The notes: a model not told the origin generated them from the sequence alone. Shown: positions 53,957-64,000, counted from the first letter of the stretch. The stretch is 64,000 nt of DNA from Carnegiea gigantea (GCA_029747015.1 JAKOGI010002226.1:1-64000); one strand, 5' to 3'. Translations and numbers: made by a program.

Positions 53957-55995
53957 CTAATTAAGATGATCTTGATGCGTTTGCTCATCCTTGGAATAAA
54001 TCAGAATATCGTCAAAGTAGACCACCATAAACCTGTCAATGTAAGGCTCAAACACTTGATTCATTAGCCTCATAAATGTACTAGGAGCATTAGAAAGACC
54101 AAATGGCATAACCAGCCACTCGTATAAACCTCCCTTAGTTTTAAATGCAGTCTTCCATTCATCTCCTTCTCTTATCCTGATTTGGTAGTAGCCACTTCGA
54201 AGATCAATTTTTGAAAAGACTTTAGAGCCATGTAGTTCATCCAGCATATCTTCAAACCTAGGTATGGGATACCTATACTTGATTGTGATTTTGTTTATGG
54301 CTTTGCTGTCCACACACATTCGTTGGCTGCCATCTTTCTTAGGAACCAACAAGGCAGGTATGGTGCAAGGGCTTAAGGACTCATGTACAAGCCCTTTTGA
54401 CATCAATTCCTCCACTTGCCTTTGAATCTCCGTGGTTTCTTTTGGGTTCATTCTATAAGCTGGTTTATTTGGAAGAACTGAACCAGGAATAAGATCAATG
54501 TGGTGTTGGATATCCCTCTTAGGGGGTAAACCCAAGGGTATCTCTTCTGGAAACAAGTGACAGAAAGTTTGGATGAGTGATTTGGCAAAAGGGTGAGTTG
54601 GTAAGGGGGATTCTGGTTTGTCTTGGACGGTTAATATCCACTCTTTAAAAGCCTTAAATTTGTGATTAGAAGCCTTTAAAAGAGTTTCACTAAAAGTAAG
54701 TAAGCAACCAGAATGCTCATGGCCTTTTATGGATTTGTTTTTGAGGAGTTCGGATGGTGATAATGGCCTTAGGGTAATCTTCTTTCCTCCCTTAGACAAG
54801 AAGTATGTATTCAAGAAACCATCATATGTTACCCTTCGGTCATACATCCAGGGTCTACCCAATAATACATGGCATGCATCCATAGGTATAACATCACACC
54901 AAAGCTGGTCTTGATAGTTCTTACCAATGGACAATGAAATAAGGCACCGTGAGTTGACTTGAAGTCCTTTGCTTTGATTCAGCCATTGTATGTTGTAAGG
55001 ATGGGGATGGGTCGTAGCTTGCAAGCTTAATTTCTCAATCATGGTAAGAGAAACTACATTTGCACAACTCCCACCATCAATAATCAAAGAACAAACCTTA
55101 CCTTGAACCGTGCACCTAGTATGAAAAATGTTCTCTCTTTGCTCATCCTTAGTGCTGTTGTGGCCGTTCAAGACTCTCCTCAAAACTAACATTTCACCCT
55201 CATAAGCTTCTTCTTCAACCTCCTCTTGACGTTCCTTAAGATTTTCTCTAGTTTCACCTTCAATTTCATCTTCCTTTTCTTGTTCATCCACAGCTCTCCA
55301 CTCAGCCAAGGTAATCACCTTGCGGTTAGGACACTCCGAGGCTATGTGGCCTAATACTTGGCACTTGAAACATCTTCTAGTGCTCATAGGATTGGGGTTT
55401 GGTCGAATTGGGGGTGCTGGAGCCTTTTGTGGTGCTTGGATTCTTTGTGGATTGGAGGGGAAAGTGACTTGAGGTTTAGAAACTGGTTGGGAACTCCCCT
55501 TGTTAAAAGGTTGGTTCCGGTTTGGAGGTTTCTGATTTGTAGGTTTAAAGGCTTGTTTTGCTTTCTTTTGTTGTTCAATCTTATGAGCAAGCACGCAAAC
55601 CTCATCAAAAGTGGTATAAGCTTGTAGGTCAACAACATTAGAGTACCTAGGATCAAGCCCTCCTAAGTATCTAACTATTGTTTGCTCTTCAGGTTCTTGA
55701 AGATCACATTTAATTACAAGCTTTTCGAACTCTCTAGTGTACTCTTCGACACTTAGATTGCCTTGGTTCAGATTATGAAGTTGAGAATAGCAATCTTGAA
55801 CATACGTGGGGGGTAGAAATCTAGCCTTCAACTTGGTTTTCATCTTTTCCCAAGTTCTGATTTTAGCTGTTCGTTCGCTAACTCTTTTAGCACATAAATT
55901 GGTCAACCATAAAGAAGCATACTTACGTAGTCTTAAGGCCACCAACTTAACCTTCCTGTCTACTGGAACATCTTTGTATTCAAATACCCCCTCCA
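53957..55995 (-). CDS. gag-pol: G-2 gag, protease and RT (long open part)
   Basis: This is an open stretch of about 680 codons on the minus strand. Second half of the capsid domain ([19 protein letters not shown]), CCHC knuckle [14 protein letters not shown] (55331-55372), acidic linker, protease IIDGGSC (Asp near 55077), and RT with [14 protein letters not shown] and YFDD (54008-54019). It is cut on the 5' side by the solo LTR at 56001, so the ATG at 55999 is a by-product of the CCATG duplication. It is less mutated than G-1, which fits its younger position. Confidence 0.88.
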
Positions 55996-56000
55996 CCATG

Positions 56001-57726
56001 TGATGTAAGTCTCAAGGGTAGGAACAACCCAAGCCAACTTACAACAAGAACACAACCAAAACAAGTGGAAAACTCACGAACTAAGGGAGGCACGGTCGTG
56101 CTTAAGGGCACGGTGTGGCCGTGCCAATCTTCTGCCTTTCACGCCTAAGTTTGTGATTTCTCACGGTTTGAGATGGATTTTGTGTTTGGGCTCAAAACTG
56201 AATCAAAGCAAGAATTCTTGGCCTTGATTAAGCTTGAAATGAATATGAAAAGAAAAAAAAGAAGAGAAGAATGAAGTTCCTGATTAGAACATGAAAAAGG
56301 AGAGTTTTGGTTTAAGGAACCCAAAGCTAACTTCATGAACTTTAAGTGAATTCAATGCAATTTGGATAGTTCTAAGCCTTGTGATTAGATAAGATACACC
56401 ACTAATCACTTAGCTTAAGGCCCTTAACCATTGATTAGGATAAGATACACCACCTAATCAATGATTAAGACTCACTTGGACACCACCTTAATCGACCTAA
56501 TTAAGGATAAGCAAGTTAAGTGTTTAAGAGGAACACAAGACACAAAGTCTTTTCTTAATTTCAATACTCAAGCTTCTTGTTTTACAAAAGAGCAGCCAAG
56601 GCACTTATATAGCCTTGTGATTACATGAAAAGGGCTTTCCTTCTAGGCAAGGAAAGTCATTAAACTAATCCTATGCTTTAGTAATACACAGTTTAAGCTA
56701 AAACACACATAAGCTGAAAGTTTATATTACAAAGCACTTAATTTATCTTCCTAAGCCTTTTCCTTTGTACTAAGGAATCTAAATGACTCAATTTCCCAGC
56801 TAGGAAGGCAAGAGTGCACAGCTAGCCACCTCAAAAGGACTGAAAAATGCATGTGTGCCATGTCATGCTTGAGTGGTCGAATGAAAGCTTGCAAGATGGT
56901 GGTGTTTCACTTGTCCCCACGTGTCTCTCTCACAAGTAGCTGAGTGGTGTTTCATCAAGCAGCTCAAAATGACCTAGTTGGCAGTCTTCCACCTTAAGCA
57001 AACCCATCTATGAGGGAAATTCACCTTGCTAAGCAACCGGATATCTAGGTGCCCGTTTCTACCGTGACTTGTGCTTCATGGTTGACACATCAAATGCTGA
57101 GTAATCTTGGAGTTCCTTACATGGAAGGAAACCTCAAGATGTCTAGTTTACCTTCGTTTTTGAATCATAGCATTTGGACGTCGTTTACCTCTTGAATGGG
57201 CCTGATTCCCCAAACTGTGCAGATTAGACTCCAAAACAGCATAGGTTTACTAATTAGCTTAATTCACTAACCAATTGAACTCCAAATCTGGTAATTCCAA
57301 TTGGACATGAAAGCTAAGATCTTGGAGACCCAAAATATGTAAAAATTCAAGACTTAAACCAAACTATATTATAAGAAATAAAAAGAACAAAACCGGGTTC
57401 ATCCTGGCCCTGCTGGGCAGTTTTGACACCTTGGGTTTAATTGCTAATTTGAACGACCAAATGAAGTCCAAATTGGATGAAACTTGATTTGTTGGAAAGC
57501 TAACATCTTGATCTTCAAATCCATCAAAAAATATTAGACGTAAACCCTTAGTATGTTTGAGAAATTAAGCACACAAAAACGGGTTAGCTGCTGGATTTAA
57601 CCCTTGCCCTGCAGTTTCAATGTTTAATCAAAACTTGGATGATTTATTCATCCTTAAACCAGCATAATAAGATTACCTAATTGATTTGATTCTTTTTTAA
57701 CAAAAGGGATGGAGGGATTTCCATCA
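56001..57726 (-). mobile_element. Variant family A solo LTR (A-s) in the G-2 gag
   Basis: 1726 bp with the exact duplication CCATG (55996-56000 and 57727-57731). On the minus strand it runs TGATGGAAATCC to TTACATCA. From about 57330 down to 56001 it matches the family A LTR with the outer-LTR U5 subtype. The first roughly 390 bp (57340-57726) are unrelated to the other A LTRs. GC motif 56089-56125. The GGGCCC box is altered near 56415. Confidence 0.92.
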
Positions 57727-57731
57727 CCATG

Positions 57732-58075
57732 TGTAACCAATCCAAAAATTCTTCTGGATCGAGTTTACCCTCATACTCTGGAATCTCAACTCTGAAATCA
57801 TTAGAGTTGGCTTGCATTTTTGGTTCTGACCGTGGCCTCCTCAATAGTTCATCCTCACTTGAAGAATCAAGAGTATGGCTGTAAGCTTACTCTTGTCTTC
57901 GTGGGGCAGAATAGGCCGATTCCTCATTCATCTTCTGCTTTTGCTTGAGAAAAGTGCGCAATTGTTTTCGTAAATATTCATTCTGGGCTTTCAATTCTTG
58001 ATTGGAAGAAGTAATTTCATTTTTATCCTTCAAAATAGCATCAAGTTTCTCCTCTAGACTTATACTAGCACTCAT
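57732..58075 (-). pseudogene. gag: G-2 gag, N-terminal part
   Basis: Minus-strand start ATG at 58075 (MSASISLEEKLDAILKD). Coiled-coil N-terminus, TAA at 57887-57889 (CAA in G-1), then the beginning of the capsid domain (VEIPEYEGKLDPEEF) up to the solo LTR. It continues at 55995. Confidence 0.85.
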
Positions 58076-58135
58076 GTTGCACTCGGTTTAAGTGAAGAAC
58101 AGAATCTGGTTTGTGTTTGAGAAATGGAGAAGAAA
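58076..58135 (-). other. G-2 leader remnant next to C-2
   Basis: Sixty bases of untranslated leader upstream of the G-2 gag, cut by C-2. AGAAA (58131-58135) would be the target duplication; its partner is outside the window. Confidence 0.7.
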
Positions 58136-59241
58136 TGATGGAGGTCCATCCTCAAGGTCTAATAATGTTTCATTGATCCAAAATAATCAAGAAATCAACT
58201 CCAAAGTCACGGCCATGAGTCACTTGATGGAAAACACATAAGGTGATGCACCCGGGTTCTCATCCAGATTTTTACCCGGTTTTTGTTATCTTATTACATC
58301 GGCCTAAGGCGCATTTTGGTGCCCGTTTTTTGGGTGATTATCAAGTTCAGGATGTTAGCTTTTAAGTCCAATTGGTTTCATGTCATTTGGAATTCAATTG
58401 GTTACTTAAAACAGTTCATCTCTTGAACCTGTCCGGATTGCACTACAAAATGCACGGTTTTGGTTTTCTGGTTTGTTCATGGGGCAAATGACGTCCAAAT
58501 GCTACGATTCCAATTGGAGGGCAAACTAGACATCTTGAGGTTTCCAACCATGTATGAAACGTAGCAATTAGTCATCATTTGAGGTGTCAACCATGCGTTG
58601 CAAGTTGAGGCAGAAACCGGCTGACTGACACCCGGTTACTTAGCCTAGTAGTTTTCCTCCTTCAAGGGGTTTGCTTAAGGTGGAAGACTGCCAACTAGGT
58701 CATTTTGAGCTGCTTGATGAAACACCACTCAGCTACTTGTGAGAGAGACACGTGGAGCAAGTGAAAACACCACCATTTTGCAAGCTCTCATTCGACCACT
58801 CAAGCATGACATGGCACACATGCATTTTTCAGTCCTTTTGAGGTGGCTAGCCGTGCACTCTTGCCTTCCTAGCTGGGAAATTGAGTCATTTAAGTTCCTT
58901 AGTGCAAAGGAAAAGGCTTAGGAAGATAAATCAAGTGCTTTGTAATATAAACTTTCAGCTTTGGTTTGTATTAGATTAAACCGTGTGCTAGGTAGTGATT
59001 AGCAAGCTTAATGACTTTCCTCCCTAGGAAGGAAAGCTCATTCGTGTACTCTCAAGGGCATATAAAAGCCTTGTATGTTCATTTGAAGAAATAGAGTTGA
59101 TAATTCAGTTGAGAGTAAAGACCTTGTGTCTTGTGATTCCTTAAACACTTAACTTGCTTATCCTTAATTGTGGCCGATTAAGGTGGTGACCAAGTGAGTC
59201 TTGATCTTTGATTAGGTGGTGTATCTTATCCTAATCCAAGA

Positions 59242-59254
59242 TTAAGGGCCCTAA
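59242..59254 (+). promoter_or_regulatory. Palindromic TTAAGGGCCCTAA box, C-2 LTR
   Basis: Same sequence and flanks (GGTGGTGTATCTTATCC upstream) as in C-1 and family A. Confidence 0.5.
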
Positions 59255-59559
59255 GCTAAGTGATTAGTGGTATATCTTGTCTAATCATCTAGCTTAGAAC
59301 TATCCAAAATTCATTAAACACACTTGAAGTTCTTAAGCTAGCTCTTGGTTTCTCTCCTCTCAAACCATGAGCTCCCTCTTGATCTTCTTAGTGTTTTGAA
59401 TCCTCCTTTTTCTTTCCTCACATCCTTTACTCCTTTGATTACTCATTTCCACACAAAATCTAGACCATGACAAAGCAATTTGCATCAAACTTCCATTAAT
59501 CTTCAAAGCTACCTCAAACCGTGAAGAAGGAACTTCCTAGACGAGCTAGGCAGCAAGTT

Positions 59560-59596
59560 GGCACGGTCCCCCCGTGCCGTCAAGCACGACCGTGCC
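59560..59596 (+). other. GC-rich inverted-repeat motif, C-2 5' LTR
   Basis: GGCACGG and CCGTGCC (59560-59578), then AGCACGACCGTGCC (59583-59596). Identical to C-1. Confidence 0.7.
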
Positions 59597-59686
59597 TCCC
59601 CTGGCCGTGAGTGTTTGTTTGTTTTCTAGTTTCCCTTGACGTGAGTAACTTGGGTTGCTTCTTTCCCTTGAGACTTACATCAATTT

Positions 59687-59698
59687 TGGTATCAGAGC
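59687..59698 (+). promoter_or_regulatory. Primer binding site of C-2
   Basis: TGGTATCAGAGC lies four bases after the LTR. Confidence 0.92.
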
Positions 59699-59796
59699 AA
59701 GTTCAGATCCTTGCTTGAACCCCACGCCATTCCCAGCTTAGCTCTGAAATCATTTCAAACACAGTCAAGCATAAACCGTTCCTTCCTACGATCACA

Positions 59797-62700
59797 ATGA
59801 GTGCTAGCATGTCTGTGGAAGAAAGACTTGAGGTTCTTTCCAAGCAAATGCAAGAACTAAGTGTGAGTAATCAAGAACTTAAGGCTCGAAATGAGTACTT
59901 GAGGAAACAGCTTGGAAACCACATGAAACAAAAGCAGAAACTTCAAGAATCACCAAGCATTCGGATTGGAACATATTATGGCTATGAAGAGGAAGCTAGC
60001 AATGCGTTATCTGAAGAAGAAGTGTCGTTTGAAAGAATACAAAGAAGAGCACGGCCTACTTTCAACTCTAATGAGATCAAGGTTGACATTCCTGAGTTCG
60101 AGGGTAAGTTAGATCCTGATGAGTTCATTGAATGGTTACACACAGTGGAACGTATCTTTGAGTTCAAGGAGATTCCAGAGGATAAGAAAGTCAAAATAGT
60201 TGCTCTTAGACTAAGGAAATATGCCTCCTTATGGTGGACAAACCTTAATGCTAAGAGAACTAGAGAAAGGAAGGGTAAGATTGCTACTTGGGACAAAATG
60301 AAAGCCAAGATAAAGGCACAGTTTTTGCCTTCTACGTATGTCCAAGATCAATACATGCTCTTTCATCATTTGAATCAAGGCAAGATGAGTGTTGAAGAAT
60401 ATACTCGTGAGTTTGAGAAACTCATGATCAAATGTGACATTCATGAGCCTGAAGAGCAGACCATGGTTCGTTACCAAGGAGGGCTTGATCCCAGGATAGC
60501 CAACGTGGTTGAGTTGCAAGCTTATGCCACCTTTGACGAAGTGTGTGTCCTAGCACACAAGGTGGAGCAACAAAGAAAGTCTAGGATGAATGTTCGTGAT
60601 TCATTCAAGCCCTATTCTGCACCAAACCGTGGGCAACCCTTAAACAAGGGGAGTACCACACCTCAGCCTAAATCATCTACCCCTTTCCCATCTAACCCAC
60701 AAAAGAACCAAGCTCCTCAAAGGCCACCACCACCAAACCCCCCACGTCCAAACCCATACCCTGTAAGCCAAAGAAGGTGTTACAAGTGCCAAGGCTTAGG
60801 ACATATTGCTTCTGATTGTCCTAGTCGAAAGGTAGTCACCTTAGCTGAATGGGAAGCCATAGAGGGAGAATTTGCCGAGGAGAAAGAAGAGGAAAAGGCA
60901 GAAGATGCTGAGAGCGATCATGAAGATGATCAGGAGGAGTTTGTGGAAAACGCAGATGAAGGTGAGATGCTAGTAATTCGAAGGGTATTGAGCAATCAAC
61001 GAGTTGCTAAGGATGAACAACGTGAGAACATCTTTCACTCACGGTGTACAGTCCAAGGCAAAGTGTGCTCGTTAATCATCGATGGAGGAAGTTGTGCCAA
61101 CGTTGTTTCATTAAGCATGATTGAGAAACTGAACCTTCAGTCCACGGCACATCCACACCCATACAACATTCAATGGCTAAATCAAGGCAAGGGATTACAA
61201 GTTAACTCTCGTTGCTTGATTTCATTCTCTCTTGGTAAGAATTACCAAGATGAACTTTGGTGTGATGTTATCCCCATGGATGCTTGTCATATTCTGTTAG
61301 GACGGCCATGGATGTATGACAGGAAGGTTATGCATAATGGTTATCTTAATACTTATTCTTTTACCAAAAATGGCAAGAAGATTACCCTGAATCCTATGTC
61401 ACCATCCGAACTCCACAAAATGAAACCACAAAAAAGCCAAAATCAATCTGACTTGCTTTTGACATATGTTGAACCGCTTTTAAAGGCCTCTCAACATGAG
61501 TTCAAGGCCTTGAAAGAATGGATATTGCAAGTACAAGGTGAACCAGAAACACCACTTCCATCCCATCCCATAGCCAAGGTCATATTGAATCAGTTCAGTC
61601 ACCTATTTCCAGATGAGATACCTTCGGGTTTACCCCCAAAGCGTGATATTCAACATCATATTGACCTTGTCCCAGGATCCATTCTACCTAATAAACCAGC
61701 CTACAGGACAAATCCCAAAGAAACTCAAGAGATTCAGCGTCAAGTTGAAGAACTGATATTCAAGGGGTTGGTACGAGAATCCTTAAGCCCGTGTGCTGTT
61801 CCTGCTCTTTTGGTTCCAAAAAAGGATGGTAGTATGAGGATGTGTGTTGACAGTAGGGCCATAAACAAGATCACTATCAAGTATAGGTATCCTATACCTA
61901 GGCTTGAAGATATGTTGGATGAGTTACATGGCTCTAAGGTGTTTAGCAAGATTGATTTAAGGAGTGGTTATTATCAGATTCGTATTAGGGAGGGCGATGA
62001 GTGGAAAACTGCTTTCAAGACTAAGGGCGGATTATATGAATGGTTAGTCATGCCTTTCGGTCTTTCCAATGCCCCTAGTACGTTTATGAGGTTGATGAAT
62101 CAAGTATTTCGGCCATACTTGGGCAAATTTGTGGTCGTTTACTTCGATGATATATTGGTGTTCAGTAAGAATGAGCAAGAACATCAAGATCACTTAACTC
62201 AAGTGATGCTCGTTCTTGAAAAGGAGAAGTTATTTGGGAACCTAAAGAAGTGTACCTTCTTTACGCATGAGGTTACCTTCTTAGGCTATACTGTTTCTGA
62301 AAATGGTATTAAGGCGGATGAAAGCAAGATTGAGGCTATTCGGACTTGGCCTGTTCCTAAAAGTATTCATGATGTTCGAAGCTTTCATGGCTTGGCTTCT
62401 TTCTATAGGAGATTCATACGCAATTTCAGCACTATTCTAGCTCCTATGACTGAAGTTCTCAAGGGTTCCTCGTTCACTTGGAATCCTAAAGCCCAAGCGG
62501 CTTTTGAAGAAGTGAAAGAGAGGCTAACTCAAGCACCGGTTTTAGCTCTACCATGTTTTGAGAAGGTCTTTGAAGTTGAATGCGATGCTTCTGGAGTTGG
62601 TATTGGAGGCATTCTTACTCAAGAAGGACGCCCTTTGGCCTTCTTCAGTGAGAAGTTATATGATACCAGGAAGAGATATTCAACTTATGACAAGGAGTTC

Positions 62701-62847
62701 TATGCCATCGTTGGATGCCTAGAACATTGGAACCATTATTTGATTGCCAGTGAGTTCATTCTGCACTCAAATCACGAGGCTTTGAAGTATATTCAAGGCC
62801 AACATAAGTTAAACTCATGCCATGCTAAATGGGTTGAGTTCCTGTAG
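59797..62847 (+). CDS. gag-pol: C-2 gag-protease-RT-RNase H polyprotein
   Basis: This is a 1016-codon frame, the longest in the window. Coiled-coil N-terminus (residues 1-50), capsid domain (about 85-230), CCHC knuckle CYKCQGLGHIASDC (from residue 328), acidic linker, protease IIDGGSC (Asp 429), RT (YFDD, Tyr 782), RNase H (CDASG, Asp 930). The third RNase H carboxylate is Asn 992 (HSNHE) and the frame ends at TAG after FL, before the GADALSRR part. Both are shared with C-1. The same frame goes on into integrase. RT should be active by its motifs; RNase H should not. Confidence 0.93.
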   Translation: MSASMSVEERLEVLSKQMQELSVSNQELKARNEYLRKQLGNHMKQKQKLQESPSIRIGTYYGYEEEASNALSEEEVSFERIQRRARPTFNSNEIKVDIPEFEGKLDPDEFIEWLHTVERIFEFKEIPEDKKVKIVALRLRKYASLWWTNLNAKRTRERKGKIATWDKMKAKIKAQFLPSTYVQDQYMLFHHLNQGKMSVEEYTREFEKLMIKCDIHEPEEQTMVRYQGGLDPRIANVVELQAYATFDEVCVLAHKVEQQRKSRMNVRDSFKPYSAPNRGQPLNKGSTTPQPKSSTPFPSNPQKNQAPQRPPPPNPPRPNPYPVSQRRCYKCQGLGHIASDCPSRKVVTLAEWEAIEGEFAEEKEEEKAEDAESDHEDDQEEFVENADEGEMLVIRRVLSNQRVAKDEQRENIFHSRCTVQGKVCSLIIDGGSCANVVSLSMIEKLNLQSTAHPHPYNIQWLNQGKGLQVNSRCLISFSLGKNYQDELWCDVIPMDACHILLGRPWMYDRKVMHNGYLNTYSFTKNGKKITLNPMSPSELHKMKPQKSQNQSDLLLTYVEPLLKASQHEFKALKEWILQVQGEPETPLPSHPIAKVILNQFSHLFPDEIPSGLPPKRDIQHHIDLVPGSILPNKPAYRTNPKETQEIQRQVEELIFKGLVRESLSPCAVPALLVPKKDGSMRMCVDSRAINKITIKYRYPIPRLEDMLDELHGSKVFSKIDLRSGYYQIRIREGDEWKTAFKTKGGLYEWLVMPFGLSNAPSTFMRLMNQVFRPYLGKFVVVYFDDILVFSKNEQEHQDHLTQVMLVLEKEKLFGNLKKCTFFTHEVTFLGYTVSENGIKADESKIEAIRTWPVPKSIHDVRSFHGLASFYRRFIRNFSTILAPMTEVLKGSSFTWNPKAQAAFEEVKERLTQAPVLALPCFEKVFEVECDASGVGIGGILTQEGRPLAFFSEKLYDTRKRYSTYDKEFYAIVGCLEHWNHYLIASEFILHSNHEALKYIQGQHKLNSCHAKWVEFL

Positions 62848-64000
62848 TCCTTTCACTTTACTATCAAGCATAAGTCCGGCAAGTTAAATCAAGGCGCCGA
62901 TGCCCTTTCTCGGCGTTATCTATTGATGTTCCAATTAGATGCTTGTATCCTTGGATTTGAGCATCTAAAGGCTTTATACCAGGATGATGAAGATTTTGGG
63001 GTGTTATACTCTGAGTGTACTAAACATCCCAAAGGGGATTTCTTAATTCAAGAAGAGTTTCTCTTTAAAGGTGCTCGGTTATGTGTCCCCAAATGCAGCA
63101 CTCGTGAGTTGTTGATTCGAGAAGTCCATGCTGGATCTTTAGCTGGTCATTTTGGCGAAGACAAGACCCTAATCATGCTTATGGAACATTATTATTGGCC
63201 AGGCATGGAGAAAGACGTTCAAGACATCATTAGAAGGTGCAGTACGTGTCAAATAGCAAAGAGTCATTCGCTCCCTCCGGGATTATACACGCCACTTCCT
63301 ATTCCTATGTTGCCATGGGTAGACGTTAGTATGGATTTCATACTTAGTTTACCAAAGACACAAAGGAATAAAGATTCTATCTTTGTGGTCGTGGATCGAT
63401 TTTCGAAGATGGCTTATTTCATTCCCTGCAACAAGACTAATGATGCCACTCATGTTGCTGAGTTGTATTTCAAGGAGGTCATGAGACTTCATGGAATTCC
63501 TCGTTCCATCGTCTCAGATCGGGATACCAAGTTCCTAAGTCACTTTTGGATTACTTTGTGGAAAAAGTTGGGTACCAAACTCAAATACAGTACCACTTGT
63601 CATCCACAAACAGATGGGCAAACCGAGGTTACTAATCGAACCCTTGGTACTCTATTAAGGGTCTTGATTAAAAACCACACAAAAGCTTGGGATCTGTTAC
63701 TTCCACATGCTGAGTTTGCTTACAATAGGACTCCAAGCAAGGCTACTGGTCTATCACCCTTTAAAGTGGTTTATGGGATTGATCCCCTAAGTCCACTTGA
63801 TCTTGTTCCTCGACCATTAGATCAAAAGCCAAGTGCGGATGCCGCTACTAGGGTGGAAGAAATCCAGAAGTTGCATGAGTTAGTAAAGGCCAAGATTGAG
63901 AAAACTACACTTTCATACACGGCCCAAGCTAACAAGCACAAAAGAGAGAAGCTTTTTAAGCCAGGTGATTTGGTTTGGATTCATCTCCGTAAAGAACGTT
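62848..64000 (+). CDS. pol: C-2 integrase, cut by the window edge
   Basis: Same frame, after the TAG at 62845-62847; an internal ATG is at 62923. RNase H end (GADALSRR), HHCC zinc region, core Asp 63334 (SMDFILSLP), Asp 63517 (SDRDTKF) and Glu 63625 (TEVTN), with 35 residues between the last two. Unlike C-1 all three catalytic acids are present. It is open to 64000 ([11 protein letters not shown]). Arg of the LREHYYW motif is Met here. Confidence 0.9.

Larger units (their letters stand above)
21332..58135 (-). mobile_element. Element G-2 (minus strand), nested host of H-1, solo LTR A-s and C-2
   Basis: The visible parts are the 3' LTR (21332-22653), pol end (22654-22894), pol and gag (52198-55995), gag N-terminus (57732-58075) and leader (58076-58135). 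The 5' LTR lies beyond C-2, outside the window. The target sequence CTTAA (21327-21331) is seen only on the left side. Splitting positions are proved by exact duplications GTCTC (H-1) and CCATG (solo LTR). Same family as G-1 and clearly less decayed. Confidence 0.9.
58136..59682 (+). repeat. C-2 5' LTR
   Basis: 1547 bp, TGATGGAGGTCC to TTACATCA. G-box 58749-58754, TATA CATATAAAAG near 59059-59068, GGGCCC box 59242-59254, GC motif 59560-59596. Confidence 0.95.
58136..64000 (+). mobile_element. Element C-2 (right end outside window)
   Basis: A second family C copy, very similar to C-1 over LTR and coding region, with its 5' LTR at 58136-59682 and an unbroken order of primer site, gag and pol up to the window edge. 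It is the least interrupted long element on the right side. Confidence 0.95.

Noticed and set aside
55999..55999. Met at 55999 as the natural start of the G-2 polyprotein
   Set aside because: The ATG belongs to the CCATG target duplication at the solo LTR; the true gag start is at 58075.

Overview
The window is intergenic repeat DNA of a seed plant, probably a dicot with a large genome. I find no host gene, no structural RNA gene and no bacterial signal. Almost every base belongs to Ty3/gypsy-type LTR retrotransposons. The evidence is: LTRs of the form TGATG...CATCA, a primer binding site matching the 3' end of plant initiator tRNA-Met (TGGTATCAGAGC), a polypurine tract of the type AACAAGGGGAG, gag with a CCHC knuckle, and pol in the order PR-RT-RNaseH-IN. 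The species cannot be named from the sequence. I use local family letters (A, B, C, E, F, G, H, I, J).

Left block, 1-13502: two family A copies in tandem sharing a middle LTR (LTR-internal-LTR-internal-LTR). A family B solo LTR (2065-3232, duplication AAACC) and a complete family B element (7949-12326, duplication CAAAT) are inserted in it. The right-hand ends of four older LTRs follow: E to 13965, J to 14163, F to 15218 and G-1 to 15769. This is as expected if each element landed inside the next.

Middle and right, 15219-64000: G-1 (+ strand, heavily mutated) has its 3' LTR split at 21331 by G-2 (- strand, same family). G-2 is split by H-1 (22895-52197, GTCTC). H-1 has its 5' LTR split by C-1 (23645-46004, GTGGG). 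C-1 has its 5' LTR split by A-3 (25175-37232, - strand, CTTTC). A-3 is split just after its gag start codon by I-1 (28403-35406, AGTAC). C-1 also carries the tiny element B-2 (37804-40479, CCTTA). G-2 also carries a variant family A solo LTR (56001-57726, CCATG) and is cut near its 5' end by C-2 (58136 to beyond the window). Counted from G-1, the nest is six elements deep, and each junction whose two sides are both in view has an exact 5-bp duplication.

How the parts work together: I-1 and C-2 are the least damaged coding copies. I-1 keeps all the catalytic residues I looked for. Family A has gag but no pol; a tail of about 130 codons, unfamiliar to me, runs to the polypurine tract. It shares gag and most of its LTR with family C. 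Family B has gag and protease but no RT, RNase H or integrase; it has its own tail, and its gag resembles that of family H. A and B therefore look like non-autonomous partners of C-like and H-like elements. A GC-rich inverted-repeat motif (GGCACGG...CCGTGCC, then GCACGACCGTGCC) recurs in the U5 or leader of families A, B, C, E, H and I although their surroundings differ. It is the best candidate here for an undescribed shared signal.
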